64,000 bases of DNA from Polynucleobacter necessarius (GTDB lineage: Bacteria; Pseudomonadota; Gammaproteobacteria; Burkholderiales; Burkholderiaceae), in the NCBI RefSeq assembly GCF_900095175.1, contig NZ_LT606946.1, positions 598,058 to 662,057 of the forward strand. Reading direction: 5' to 3'. The notes beneath the pieces were generated by a model. It was not told where the DNA came from. It was given only the letters and a program-made list of their open reading frames with translations, and made no database searches. Position numbers and translations under genes: made by a program. This document shows positions 50,182-58,462 of the stretch, one piece after another. Numbering within the stretch: position 1 is the stretch's first letter; each line of letters starts with the position of its first letter.

Positions 50182-50832
50182 ATGGCCAGCCCTAAACCTA
50201 AAGCCAACCCATCTCCCGCTTACCAAGGTAGCATGTTGATGATCGTTGCCCCATCGGGCGCCGGAAAATCTTCTCTGGCGAATGCTTTGTTGCAAGAAGA
50301 TGCGGCACTCAAGCTCTCCCTTTCCACTACAACACGTGCGCCAAGGCTGGGTGAGGTGGATGGCAAGGACTATCGCTTTATTAAAAGAGATGAATTTATA
50401 GCTGAACGTGACCAAGGTAATTTCTTAGAGCATGCTGAAGTGCACGGTAATTTTTACGGCACTTCTAAAGCTTGGATCGAAACTCAGATGAAAACCGGGC
50501 GTGATGTCATGTTGGAGATCGACTGGCAGGGTGCCCAGCAAATTCGGCAGATTATTCCCGAGGTACAGTGGATCTTCATCTTCCCGCCTTCATTTGAGGC
50601 TCTAGAGGAGCGCTTGCGTAAACGTGGGCAGGATGACGAGGCAACTATTCAGAGAAGGTTAGCTGCAGCGCATTTAGAGCTTCAGCATGCCCATGAAGCA
50701 GATTTCATTGTCATCAACGATGATTTTGAGCAGGCTTTAATTGATTTACGCCATATCGTCGCAGCCAGCCGCTTACGCTCAGGGCCGATTATGGCTCGCA
50801 ACCCTGCGCTTTTAAGGCGGCTTGGGGTCTAA
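50182..50832 (+). CDS. gmk: Guanylate kinase
   Basis: Phosphorylates GMP to GDP. The Walker A motif APSGAGKSS is at residues 23-31; STTTRAPRLGEVDGKDYRFI and GNFYGTSKAWIE form the GMP site, and MLEIDWQGAQQIR the Walker B region. At 216 residues it is slightly longer than usual (about 205) because of an N-terminal Pro/Lys-rich stretch. It sits in the conserved order yicC-gmk-rpoZ-spoT. Confidence 0.96.
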   Translation: MASPKPKANPSPAYQGSMLMIVAPSGAGKSSLANALLQEDAALKLSLSTTTRAPRLGEVDGKDYRFIKRDEFIAERDQGNFLEHAEVHGNFYGTSKAWIETQMKTGRDVMLEIDWQGAQQIRQIIPEVQWIFIFPPSFEALEERLRKRGQDDEATIQRRLAAAHLELQHAHEADFIVINDDFEQALIDLRHIVAASRLRSGPIMARNPALLRRLGV

Positions 50833-50877
50833 TCAGTTATCCTATAGGTATTGAAGCTAAATTTAAGTGAGTTCAGC

Positions 50878-51081
50878 ATGGCCCGTATTACTGTAGAAGA
50901 TTGTCTAAAAACTATCCCAAATCGTTTTGAGCTGGTATTGGCCGCGACTTATTGTGCACGTCAATTAGTTCAAGGTCACTCCCCACGTGTTGAGTCCAGA
51001 GATAAAGCAACTGTAGTTGCGTTACGTGAAGTTGCTGCTGGTGTAACTGACCGTGACATGTTGACCAAAGTACCTTTGTAA
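50878..51081 (+). CDS. rpoZ: RNA polymerase omega subunit
   Basis: A 67-residue subunit: [30 protein letters not shown] is the conserved N-terminus and [14 protein letters not shown] the second motif. It supports assembly of RNA polymerase and, in many bacteria, part of the (p)ppGpp response. The ATG at 50878 is chosen; a TTG at 50851 would add nine residues. It lies between gmk and spoT. Confidence 0.95.
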   Translation: MARITVEDCLKTIPNRFELVLAATYCARQLVQGHSPRVESRDKATVVALREVAAGVTDRDMLTKVPL

Positions 51082-51096
51082 TTCAGGGGTTCCGTT

Positions 51097-53442
51097 GTGG
51101 AGCTCCCCTTAGGCGACCCAATCACATCGGAATCCAAAGGGCAGCTCTCGCCCAAAGAGACTGCTAATAGCGATAAGTCTTCGATCATCGCAACTTTGTT
51201 GGCTCAATCGAGTCGACATTTATTTGGCCCTACTTCTGCGCCAACACTGCCACTAAAGCATCAGGTTGTTTCTATTGAAGGGCTGATTTCTAAATTAGGC
51301 TATCTCAAGCCCGAAGAAGTTGCACTCATTAAGCAAGCATTTCATTTTGCTGATGCAGCCCACCTTGGACAATATCGCCATAGTGGCGAGCCTTACATTA
51401 CCCATCCTGTTTCCGTTGCCGAACTGTGTGCCACCTGGCATTTAGACGCATCCTCCATCATGGCGGCGTTACTGCATGACGTGATTGAAGATACGGGATG
51501 CACTCAAGCGGATCTGGTTGGAAAGTTTGGTAGCAAAGTAGCTGAGCTTGTAGAGGGTTTGACCAAGCTGGATAAGTTGGAGTTCCAGAGTCATGCTGAA
51601 GCGCAAGCAGAAAGCTTTCGCAAGATGTTTATGGCAATGGCTCGTGATGTGCGAGTTATTTTGGTCAAGCTGGCTGATCGCACGCACAATATGCGCACTC
51701 TTGATGCTGTGCCAATGGAGAAGCGTCGCAGGGTGGCTGCTGAAACAATTGAGATCTATGCTCCGATTGCACATCGCTTAGGTCTCAATATTATTTACCG
51801 CGATCTACAGGGCCTGAGTTTCCGTTACTCAATGCCTATGCGTTTTAGGGTGATCGAAGATGCGGTGAAGCGGGCGCGAGGTAATCGCAAAGAGATGGTG
51901 GAAAAGATTTTGCAGAACGCTCGCATGGCCTTTGCAAAAGTGAATCTCGAAGTTGATCTACAAGGCCGAGAAAAAACCCTCTTCAGTATTTACAGCAAAA
52001 TGCGCAGCAAGCATCTGAGCTTTTCTCAAGTACTTGATGTCTATGCCTTCAGGGTTACCGTTCATTCGATTGATGAGTGCTATCGCGCCCGCGGAATTTT
52101 GCATGCTCTCTATAAGCCAATGCCGGGCAAGTTTAAGGATTACATTGCAATTCCTAAGCTCAACGGCTATCAATCTTTGCACACAACACTCTTAGGACCA
52201 TCGGGTGTGCCGGTTGAGTTCCAGATACGTACTGGTGATATGCATGCAGTCGCTGAGGCTGGCGTTGCTGCGCACTGGGCTTATAAGGATGGCGGACCTG
52301 ATATGAGCGAGGTGCAAAACCGGGCTCATCAATGGCTGCAATCCTTGATTGATATTCAGGACAGCAGTGGGGATTCACAAGAATTCTTAGAGCACGTCAA
52401 AATTGATTTGTTCCCAGATGCAGTTTATATTTTTACACCAAAGGGTCAGATTAGAGCCTTGCCACGTGGCGCCACTGCTTTAGACTTTGCTTATTCGATT
52501 CATAGTGATGTGGGTAATACCTGTGTTGCTGTCAAGATTAATGGCATGCAATTGCCGCTACGTAGTGAGTTAAAGAACAGCGATATTGTTGAGGTGGTGA
52601 CATCGGCCAACTCCCAGCTGAATCCGGGCTGGTTGGCATTTGTCAGGACGGGTAAAGCTCGCGCCTCTATTCGGCATTCACTAAAGACCAAGCATTACGC
52701 CGAATCTCTTCAGTTGGGGGAGCGCCTCTTGGCTCATGCTTTACGTCAACAAGGGGTAGATGCTGGACTTTTATCTCCAGAGATCTGGGAAAAGTTATTG
52801 CATTGGACTGGGGATAAAACGCGCGAGGAGGCTTGTGTCAATATTGCCTTGGGTCGCAGATCCGCTCAAGAGTTAGCAATTCGATTGAAGATCTTGATTG
52901 ATGATGAAGGCGGTTCAGAGCAAATGCGCCTGGGCGCGGCAGATTGGGTCGCTCCTCATCAAGAAGTTACCTCACACCATCATCAGCGTCAGACTATTTT
53001 GGTAGATGGTCGCGAAGGTAATTCGATTAGCTTTCAAACCTGCTGCCATCCGATTCCAGGGGACAGCATTATTGGCTATCTCGGCAAAGGTGAAGGCTTG
53101 CAGGTGCACACGAATGATTGCCCAGTAGCCCTCAAAATGCTTTCGAAGGATAGCGATAAGTGGGTAGAGGTCGAGTGGGGCAAAGAGGTTAACCGAGAGT
53201 TTGAAGTTGACCTGGCAATTGATACGCGCCAAGGTAAAGGTGTATTGGCTAGGGTAGCAAGCAGTGTGACTGCTACAGACTCCAACATCATGAACGTATC
53301 GATGGATGACCGATATAAAGAAGATACTGTTACGATTCGATTCACAATACAAGTATCGGATCGTTTGCACCTCTCGAAGGTGATGCGCAGTCTGCGCACT
53401 AATCATGATGTGATGCGTGTAACCCGAGTACGGGGTAGTTAA
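51097..53442 (+). CDS. spoT: Bifunctional (p)ppGpp synthetase/hydrolase
   Basis: A 781-residue stringent-response enzyme. The HD hydrolase domain has YITHPVSVAEL and HDVIEDT near residue 127, the synthetase domain has YRDLQGLSFRY-like segments, GRKTLFSIYSKM-type GREKTLFSIYSKMRSKHL and NGYQSLHTTLLGPSG, the TGS domain FTPKGQIRALPRGATALDFAYSIH, and a C-terminal ACT domain. Intact HD residues show that hydrolysis is kept, so it is a SpoT/Rel type. The start is GTG at 51097, 15 bp after rpoZ. It converges with greB. Confidence 0.95.
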   Translation: MELPLGDPITSESKGQLSPKETANSDKSSIIATLLAQSSRHLFGPTSAPTLPLKHQVVSIEGLISKLGYLKPEEVALIKQAFHFADAAHLGQYRHSGEPYITHPVSVAELCATWHLDASSIMAALLHDVIEDTGCTQADLVGKFGSKVAELVEGLTKLDKLEFQSHAEAQAESFRKMFMAMARDVRVILVKLADRTHNMRTLDAVPMEKRRRVAAETIEIYAPIAHRLGLNIIYRDLQGLSFRYSMPMRFRVIEDAVKRARGNRKEMVEKILQNARMAFAKVNLEVDLQGREKTLFSIYSKMRSKHLSFSQVLDVYAFRVTVHSIDECYRARGILHALYKPMPGKFKDYIAIPKLNGYQSLHTTLLGPSGVPVEFQIRTGDMHAVAEAGVAAHWAYKDGGPDMSEVQNRAHQWLQSLIDIQDSSGDSQEFLEHVKIDLFPDAVYIFTPKGQIRALPRGATALDFAYSIHSDVGNTCVAVKINGMQLPLRSELKNSDIVEVVTSANSQLNPGWLAFVRTGKARASIRHSLKTKHYAESLQLGERLLAHALRQQGVDAGLLSPEIWEKLLHWTGDKTREEACVNIALGRRSAQELAIRLKILIDDEGGSEQMRLGAADWVAPHQEVTSHHHQRQTILVDGREGNSISFQTCCHPIPGDSIIGYLGKGEGLQVHTNDCPVALKMLSKDSDKWVEVEWGKEVNREFEVDLAIDTRQGKGVLARVASSVTATDSNIMNVSMDDRYKEDTVTIRFTIQVSDRLHLSKVMRSLRTNHDVMRVTRVRGS

Positions 53443-53458
53443 TTCCTGTATTTACTAG

Positions 53459-53959
53459 CTACTGGTACTGAACTTCTAGGATTTCAATTTCGCTAGGGCC
53501 GCTTGGCGTCTGAATTTTGACGCAATCACCCACGCGTGCCTTGATCAGGGCTTTAGCAATCGGGGAGACCCAACTGACATGCCCGAGCTCTAAATCAACC
53601 TCATCAACCCCCACAATGGTGATGGTCGTCTCCTTGCCTGCATCAACCCCCTCTAGGCATACATATATCACGGTCGCCCCAAAAAATACCTGCTCAGCAT
53701 CTGTATCTCCTGATTTTCGGGCCTGGTTATCGACTACTACGGCAAATTCCAGGCGTTGGTTTAGGAAGCGAATCCGTCGATCTATCTCCCGAAGTCGCCT
53801 TTTCCCGTAAATGTAGTCCCCATTTTCAGAGCGATCGCCATTGGAGGCGGCCCAGTGAACAACCTTGACAACCTCAGGCCGATCAAGGTTCAGGAGCTGT
53901 AAAAGCTCGCTTTTGATACGTTCATGACCGGCGGGTGTGATGTAGTTCTTCTCTTCCAT
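53459..53959 (-). CDS. greB: Transcription elongation factor GreB
   Basis: A 166-residue cleavage factor that rescues stalled RNA polymerase. KNYITPAGHERIKSELLQLL and SNGDRSENGDYIYGKRRLREIDRRIRFLNQRLE form the coiled-coil domain with the acidic DR.ENGDY tip; the C-terminal FKBP-like domain has VFFGATV and GHVSWVSPIAKALIKARVGD. The ATG at 53959 is chosen because the frame upstream runs antisense through tRNA-Arg. Confidence 0.94.
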   Translation of the reverse strand: MEEKNYITPAGHERIKSELLQLLNLDRPEVVKVVHWAASNGDRSENGDYIYGKRRLREIDRRIRFLNQRLEFAVVVDNQARKSGDTDAEQVFFGATVIYVCLEGVDAGKETTITIVGVDEVDLELGHVSWVSPIAKALIKARVGDCVKIQTPSGPSEIEILEVQYQ

Positions 53960-53977
53960 GGCATAATTATAGCTATT

Positions 53978-54054
53978 GCGGCTGTAGCTCAGCTGGATAG
54001 AGTACTTGGCTACGAACCAAGAGGTCGTGGGTTCAATTCCTGCCAGCCGCACCA
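53978..54054 (+). tRNA. tRNA-Arg(ACG)
   Basis: A 77-nt tRNA: acceptor GCGGCTG pairs with CAGCCGC, D-arm has AGCTGGATAGAGT, the anticodon loop CTACGAA is closed by CTTGG/CCAAG giving ACG, the T-loop is TTCAATT, and CCA is encoded. It is divergent from greB and followed by a terminator. Confidence 0.96.
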
Positions 54055-54062
54055 ACCTATAC

Positions 54063-54097
54063 AGGGCCTAGTTGAAAAACTGGGCCCTTTGCTTTTT
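54063..54097 (+). terminator. Terminator after tRNA-Arg
   Basis: AGGGCCTAGTT and AACTGGGCCCT pair around GAAA, with one G-T pair, followed by TTGCTTTTT. Confidence 0.8.
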
Positions 54098-54142
54098 CTG
54101 GTGTTTCATCGAACGTACACGGACTTCCCTTATAGTTTGGTT

Positions 54143-55315
54143 ATGAGCATTTCTGACCCCAATTTGTCCCCTGAGATGGCCCCTATAGCGACTTGGTCGC
54201 AAGTAGACCAGACGCGCGCTCAGGTTTCTTTAAGTGGCGTGGCCAATGTCTATTCTTTAGCAGGAGTCTGGACGCAAATTAGCCAACAACAGGCGGCTTG
54301 GTTACAACAGGGTGGTGGCGGGGGTCAGCACCTGATTTTTGATGCCTCCAAAGTGAGTTCACTTGATGGTTCAGCGTTTGCATTCTTAATTGATATTCAA
54401 GAGGCTCAGCAAAAAGGTGGCGGCGAGTTTGAAATTGTTGGTTTGGATCCAAAGTACCAACCTTTGTTACATGAGTTTGACCCTATCAACAATCTCTTCC
54501 CAGTGCCTACTCCAAAGCAAAAGACTAGTTTTGTGGTGAGCACTGGTATGGCCACCCAAAATCTATTAGATGATGCGCGTGGCTTAATTACCTTTACAGG
54601 GCATTTAGCAGCGGATTTAGTGTGGTCTATTCGCCATATCAATCAGGTGCGTTGGGGTGATTTTGTTAATGCAGCTGTCGAAGCTGGTATTGCTGCCTTG
54701 CCAATTGTGGGTCTCGTGTCATTTTTGATTGGCGTGATTCTGTCTTTCCAAGCAGCAATTGGTATGGAGCAGTTTGGCGCCGTTTCTTTTGTCGGTCCCT
54801 TGGCTGCGCTTGGCATTGTTCGTGAGATGGGTCCTTTGATTACTGCCATCTTGTTGGCAGGTCGATCATCTGCTGCTTTTGCAGCCGAGATTGGTACGAT
54901 GACTGTCAACAGTGAGATTGATGCTTTGGTAACTGGTGGCTTAAGTCCAGTACGTTTTTTAGTGGTCCCCAGAGTGCTGGCAGGTATTTTGGTAATGCCC
55001 ATTTTGACCTTATATGCCGATATTGTGAGCATCTTCGCTTCCATGCTAACAATACAAATTTACGGCATTCCATTCATTAATTTTTATAACGGAATGTTAT
55101 CCGCAGTTGGTATTGAAGATATTTTGTCTGGCTTATTGAAGGCCACCCTATTTGGTGTAGTGATTTCAGCAGTTGGTTGCTTGCGTGGCATGCAAACTGG
55201 TACCGGTGCTGCTGCTGTGGGCATCTCAGCTACTCGCGCAGTAGTGAGCAGTATTGTCATGATTGTTTTAGTGGATGGCATCTTTGCCTATATTTCTTAT
55301 AGGACTGGTTTCTGA
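54143..55315 (+). CDS. STAS-MlaE fusion: ABC lipid transport permease
   Basis: A 390-residue protein. Residues about 15-120 form a STAS-like domain (LIFDASKVSSLDGSAFAFLIDIQEAQ), which in E. coli is the separate protein MlaB. Residues about 140-390 form the MlaE permease with VGLVSFLIGVILSFQAAIGMEQFGA, EMGPLITAILLAGRSSAAFAAEIGTMTVNSEIDAL and five to six membrane helices. The ATG at 54143 is chosen; the frame upstream runs through tRNA-Arg. Its TGA overlaps the ATPase start. It moves phospholipid between membranes with the following three genes. Confidence 0.88.
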   Translation: MSISDPNLSPEMAPIATWSQVDQTRAQVSLSGVANVYSLAGVWTQISQQQAAWLQQGGGGGQHLIFDASKVSSLDGSAFAFLIDIQEAQQKGGGEFEIVGLDPKYQPLLHEFDPINNLFPVPTPKQKTSFVVSTGMATQNLLDDARGLITFTGHLAADLVWSIRHINQVRWGDFVNAAVEAGIAALPIVGLVSFLIGVILSFQAAIGMEQFGAVSFVGPLAALGIVREMGPLITAILLAGRSSAAFAAEIGTMTVNSEIDALVTGGLSPVRFLVVPRVLAGILVMPILTLYADIVSIFASMLTIQIYGIPFINFYNGMLSAVGIEDILSGLLKATLFGVVISAVGCLRGMQTGTGAAAVGISATRAVVSSIVMIVLVDGIFAYISYRTGF

Positions 55316-56082
55316 TGACTACTTCAGATAACGCAATCGACGTTCAAAATTTGACTGTGGGTTATGGCTCCAAGGTCTTACTGCAAAACCTGAACTTTTC
55401 CGTTCAGAATGGTGAGATTTTTGTCATCCTGGGTGGCTCTGGCTGTGGTAAATCAAGCCTCTTAAAGAATTTATTCGGTCTATATCAACCGCTCGCTGGA
55501 GATGTATTGATCGAAGGGCAAAACATTACTACTGCCCAAGGCGCAGATCGTCAAAAGATTATGGCTAGCTTTGGGGTGATGTATCAACAGGGCGCCTTAT
55601 TTGGCTCCATGAATTTGCTTGATAACGTGACGCTCTTTATGGAGGAGTACACGCACTTAACTAAACCCCAAATGGATTTATTGGCGCGCTGCAAATTGGA
55701 TCTGGTTGGTTTGTTGCCATATGAGTCTTATATGCCCAGTGAAATTAGTGGTGGCATGCAAAAGCGCGCTGCGATTGCAAGAGCGATGGCGCTAGATCCC
55801 AAGATCTTGTTTCTGGATGAGCCTTCAGCCGGATTAGATCCCATTACCTCTGCTGATTTGGACAGCACGATTCTCGACCTCTCAAAAAATTTAGGCTTTA
55901 CTTTTGTTATCGTTTCACATGAATTGGCAAGTATTTATTCCATTGCCGATAAAGTCATCATGTTGGATAAGGATGCTAAAGGCATCATTGCTGAGGGTGA
56001 CCCTAAAGTATTGCGAGATACTAGCAAGGACCCTCGCGTACATCAATTCTTTAATCGCATCATGAGTAAGGACGCAGCATGA
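55315..56082 (+). CDS. MlaF-like ABC transporter ATPase
   Basis: A 255-residue ATPase with Walker A GGSGCGKSS at residues 40-48, signature ISGGMQKRAAIARAM, Walker B ILFLDEPSAGLDP and switch His in IVSHEL. It powers the Mla/MCE-type lipid transporter. The start overlaps the permease stop (TGATG) and the end overlaps the MCE gene by four bases. Confidence 0.92.
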   Translation: MTTSDNAIDVQNLTVGYGSKVLLQNLNFSVQNGEIFVILGGSGCGKSSLLKNLFGLYQPLAGDVLIEGQNITTAQGADRQKIMASFGVMYQQGALFGSMNLLDNVTLFMEEYTHLTKPQMDLLARCKLDLVGLLPYESYMPSEISGGMQKRAAIARAMALDPKILFLDEPSAGLDPITSADLDSTILDLSKNLGFTFVIVSHELASIYSIADKVIMLDKDAKGIIAEGDPKVLRDTSKDPRVHQFFNRIMSKDAA

Positions 56083-56993
56083 GCAATAACACCAACCCCA
56101 ATTACTTTCGCCTGGGTATTTTTGTGCTGGCAGCGATCGGAGTGCTGCTGGCCGTCGTTCTCATTTTTGGCTCAGGAAAGTTTTTTAAGAAATCCTTCCA
56201 TGTTGAGACTTACATTAAGCAATCGGTTACCGGTTTAGATACGGGTGCTGCTGTGCGTTTTCGTGGCGTAAAGGTTGGCCAAGTTTCCTTTATCGGCTTG
56301 ACTGGTGATACCTATGAGAGAGATACCCCACTGCTTGATCGCCGTGAATATGTCGTTGTGCGCATGCAAATTTTTGGTGATGGAGTTGATTCACAGGATT
56401 TTGCAGGCTTAATCAAGAATGGTATGCGCGCCCGTGTGAAATCGATGGGGATTACAGGCGTTAATTATGTTGAGCTGGACTTCAGTTCCAATGCATCTCA
56501 ATATCCTCCGCTTCCTTATCACTGGAAGCCAGAGTATGAGGTTGTGCCATCTTTGCCTAACCAGGCTGACGAAATCATTTCTGGTATTCAGAAGTTGATC
56601 GGTGCTTTAAATGCATTGGATGTAGATGGGACTCAGAAGAAGTTTGATGCACTCTTGGGTAATCTGAATTTACTAATGGCAGGTGATGGCAAAGAAAATT
56701 CTGGTTTAGTGAGCTCCGTAAAAGACCTGAATGTTTTATTGGCTCGCATTGCTAAAGTAACGGATAAAGGCGAGCTCGAGGTATTAATCAATCAATTGGT
56801 TGCGACTATGGTGTCATTACGTCAAACGGTGAGCAGTGTGCAGGGTGACACTACGGCAACAATGGAAAATATTCGCCAGGCAACAGAAAACCTGAACGAG
56901 TTTTCTCGCATCGCTAGCCAGTCTCCTTCAACCTTAATTTGGGGTGAGCCACCTCCAAAAATTACCCCTCCTATGAATGGAGTTCAGAAATGA
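56079..56993 (+). CDS. MlaD-family MCE protein
   Basis: A 304-residue protein anchored by a helix at residues 10-33. The MCE domain (about 40-115) has VRFRGVKVGQVSFIGL-like AAVRFRGVKVGQVS and MRARVKSMGITGVNYVELDF. A long helical C-terminal part (about 160-280) resembles the extended type that forms a periplasmic tube or needle. It collects lipid in the periplasm for the transporter. It overlaps both neighbours by four bases. Confidence 0.9.
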   Translation: MSNNTNPNYFRLGIFVLAAIGVLLAVVLIFGSGKFFKKSFHVETYIKQSVTGLDTGAAVRFRGVKVGQVSFIGLTGDTYERDTPLLDRREYVVVRMQIFGDGVDSQDFAGLIKNGMRARVKSMGITGVNYVELDFSSNASQYPPLPYHWKPEYEVVPSLPNQADEIISGIQKLIGALNALDVDGTQKKFDALLGNLNLLMAGDGKENSGLVSSVKDLNVLLARIAKVTDKGELEVLINQLVATMVSLRQTVSSVQGDTTATMENIRQATENLNEFSRIASQSPSTLIWGEPPPKITPPMNGVQK

Positions 56994-57649
56994 GCATTCG
57001 AACCCTAAAAAATTCCTCTGTTCTCCAGTTTCTGGTTTGTGTCATCGCAATTGCCAGTCTCTCCGCCTGCTCGCTTCCACAGCGTCCTGCCATAACTACC
57101 AGTAGTTGGATGGTTGGTCCTGAGAGAACAGGTGCTCCGAATACGCCTCGCTCTGATTTATGGCTCAAAATGGGCTCGGTATCTACTACGCCACCATTTG
57201 ATGGTAAATCTTTGGTTTATCGCTTGGGCGATCAGCGCTATGAAAAAGATTTTTACAATACCTACTCCGCGCTACCCAACGAAATGATTAGCAGTGCCAC
57301 ACGTCAGTGGATGAATCAAGCTCAAATTTTTGCAATGACGGTAGGGCAGGGAAATAGCTTTTTCCCGTTTTACACGCTACAAGCTTCTGTAGATGAATTC
57401 TATGGAGATTACCGGGTACGCCCTGAGGCAGTTGTGACTGTTGAATTCTTTTTGACAGTAACTAATGGAACTCGGTCTAATCCAGTGGTTGGGACCAATC
57501 GCTATACCAAGCGCGTACCCCTAAAGGACAATACTCCTAGTGCTTTAGTGCAGGGTCAGCAGGAAGCATTGGCGCAGATCTTAAAAGAGTATGAGGTAGC
57601 GCTGTATCAGTACGCAGCGAATTTGCCTAAGTCCCTCGGAAAACAATAA
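56990..57649 (+). CDS. ABC-transport auxiliary lipoprotein (PqiC-like)
   Basis: A 219-residue lipoprotein with lipobox LSAC ending at Cys27. The mature part (PPFDGKSLVYRLGDQRYEKDFYNTYSALPNEMI and VDEFYGDYRV) matches the auxiliary lipoprotein family found with MCE transporters. It probably links the MCE protein to the outer membrane. It completes the four-gene operon. Confidence 0.85.
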   Translation: MSIRTLKNSSVLQFLVCVIAIASLSACSLPQRPAITTSSWMVGPERTGAPNTPRSDLWLKMGSVSTTPPFDGKSLVYRLGDQRYEKDFYNTYSALPNEMISSATRQWMNQAQIFAMTVGQGNSFFPFYTLQASVDEFYGDYRVRPEAVVTVEFFLTVTNGTRSNPVVGTNRYTKRVPLKDNTPSALVQGQQEALAQILKEYEVALYQYAANLPKSLGKQ

Positions 57650-57686
57650 TTCATAAAATGAGTCATTATTAAAATATGGGGGCGAT

Positions 57687-58457
57687 ATGAATTTAGGTCT
57701 AAATGGAAAAGTAGCTCTGGTGCTGGCCTCAAGCCGAGGTTTGGGTCAGGCAATGGCAGTTTCTCTGGCTCGTGAAGGTGTTAAGGTAGCGGTGACCGGC
57801 CGCAATCCCGAGGGTTTAAAAAAATCTGTTGAGTTAATTGAAGCTGCTGGTGGAACTGCCTTAGCTTTGAGTTGGGATTTATCGGACCCTTCAGTTATTG
57901 ACGGCTTAGTAAGTAAAATAGAAAAAGAGCTTGGCCCGATTGATATCTTGGTGAACAACACTGGTGGACCGCCTCCAACTCTAGCTGCTGGTCAAGATCC
58001 TGCTTTATGGCAAAAGAGTTTTAATGACATGATCCTATCGCTCATCAGCATTACTGATCGAGTACTTCCGGGGATGCGTCAGCGCAAATGGGGTCGCATT
58101 ATTACCAGCACCACTTCTGGTGCGATTGCCCCAATTAAAAACTTGGCAATCTCCAATACCCTGCGCGCTGCGCTATTAGGCTGGTCTAAAACCCTGGCAG
58201 CTGAAGTTGCTGTCAATGTGATCATGCCGGGTCGTGTAGTAACGGATCGCTTGCGCCAATTAGATGAAGCGCGTGCTCAACGCGAGAACATCAGCTATGA
58301 CTCTGTTGTGCAAGCCAGCTTGAAACAGATTCCGGCAGGCCGCTATGGTGATCCCCAGGAATACGGTGATACTGCCGCGTTTCTAGCAAGTCAGAATGCT
58401 TCCTATATCACTGGGTCAGTGATCCGTGTTGATGGTGGCCAGATTCAGGCGATTTAA
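57687..58457 (+). CDS. SDR-family oxidoreductase with small in-frame deletion
   Basis: A 256-residue Rossmann enzyme. The cofactor loop ASSRGLGQAMA near residue 14, NNTGGPPP at about 91 and the catalytic region STTSGAIAPIKNLAISNTLRAALLGWSKTLA are present; family members of this type have SN in place of the classical YxxxK. LAAEVAVNVIMPGRV is odd: the family has about five extra residues (KDGVT-like) between AAEVA and VNV, so an in-frame loss of about 15 bp near 58205-58212 is likely. The C-terminal YITGSVIRVDGGQIQAI is normal. Function may be reduced. The start is at 57687 after GGGGGCGAT. Confidence 0.83.
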   Translation: MNLGLNGKVALVLASSRGLGQAMAVSLAREGVKVAVTGRNPEGLKKSVELIEAAGGTALALSWDLSDPSVIDGLVSKIEKELGPIDILVNNTGGPPPTLAAGQDPALWQKSFNDMILSLISITDRVLPGMRQRKWGRIITSTTSGAIAPIKNLAISNTLRAALLGWSKTLAAEVAVNVIMPGRVVTDRLRQLDEARAQRENISYDSVVQASLKQIPAGRYGDPQEYGDTAAFLASQNASYITGSVIRVDGGQIQAI

Positions 58458-58462
58458 TCGCA

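Noticed and set aside
53959..54055. N-terminal extension of GreB over tRNA-Arg
   Set aside because: It is antisense to a well-folded tRNA; GreB has its normal start at 53959.
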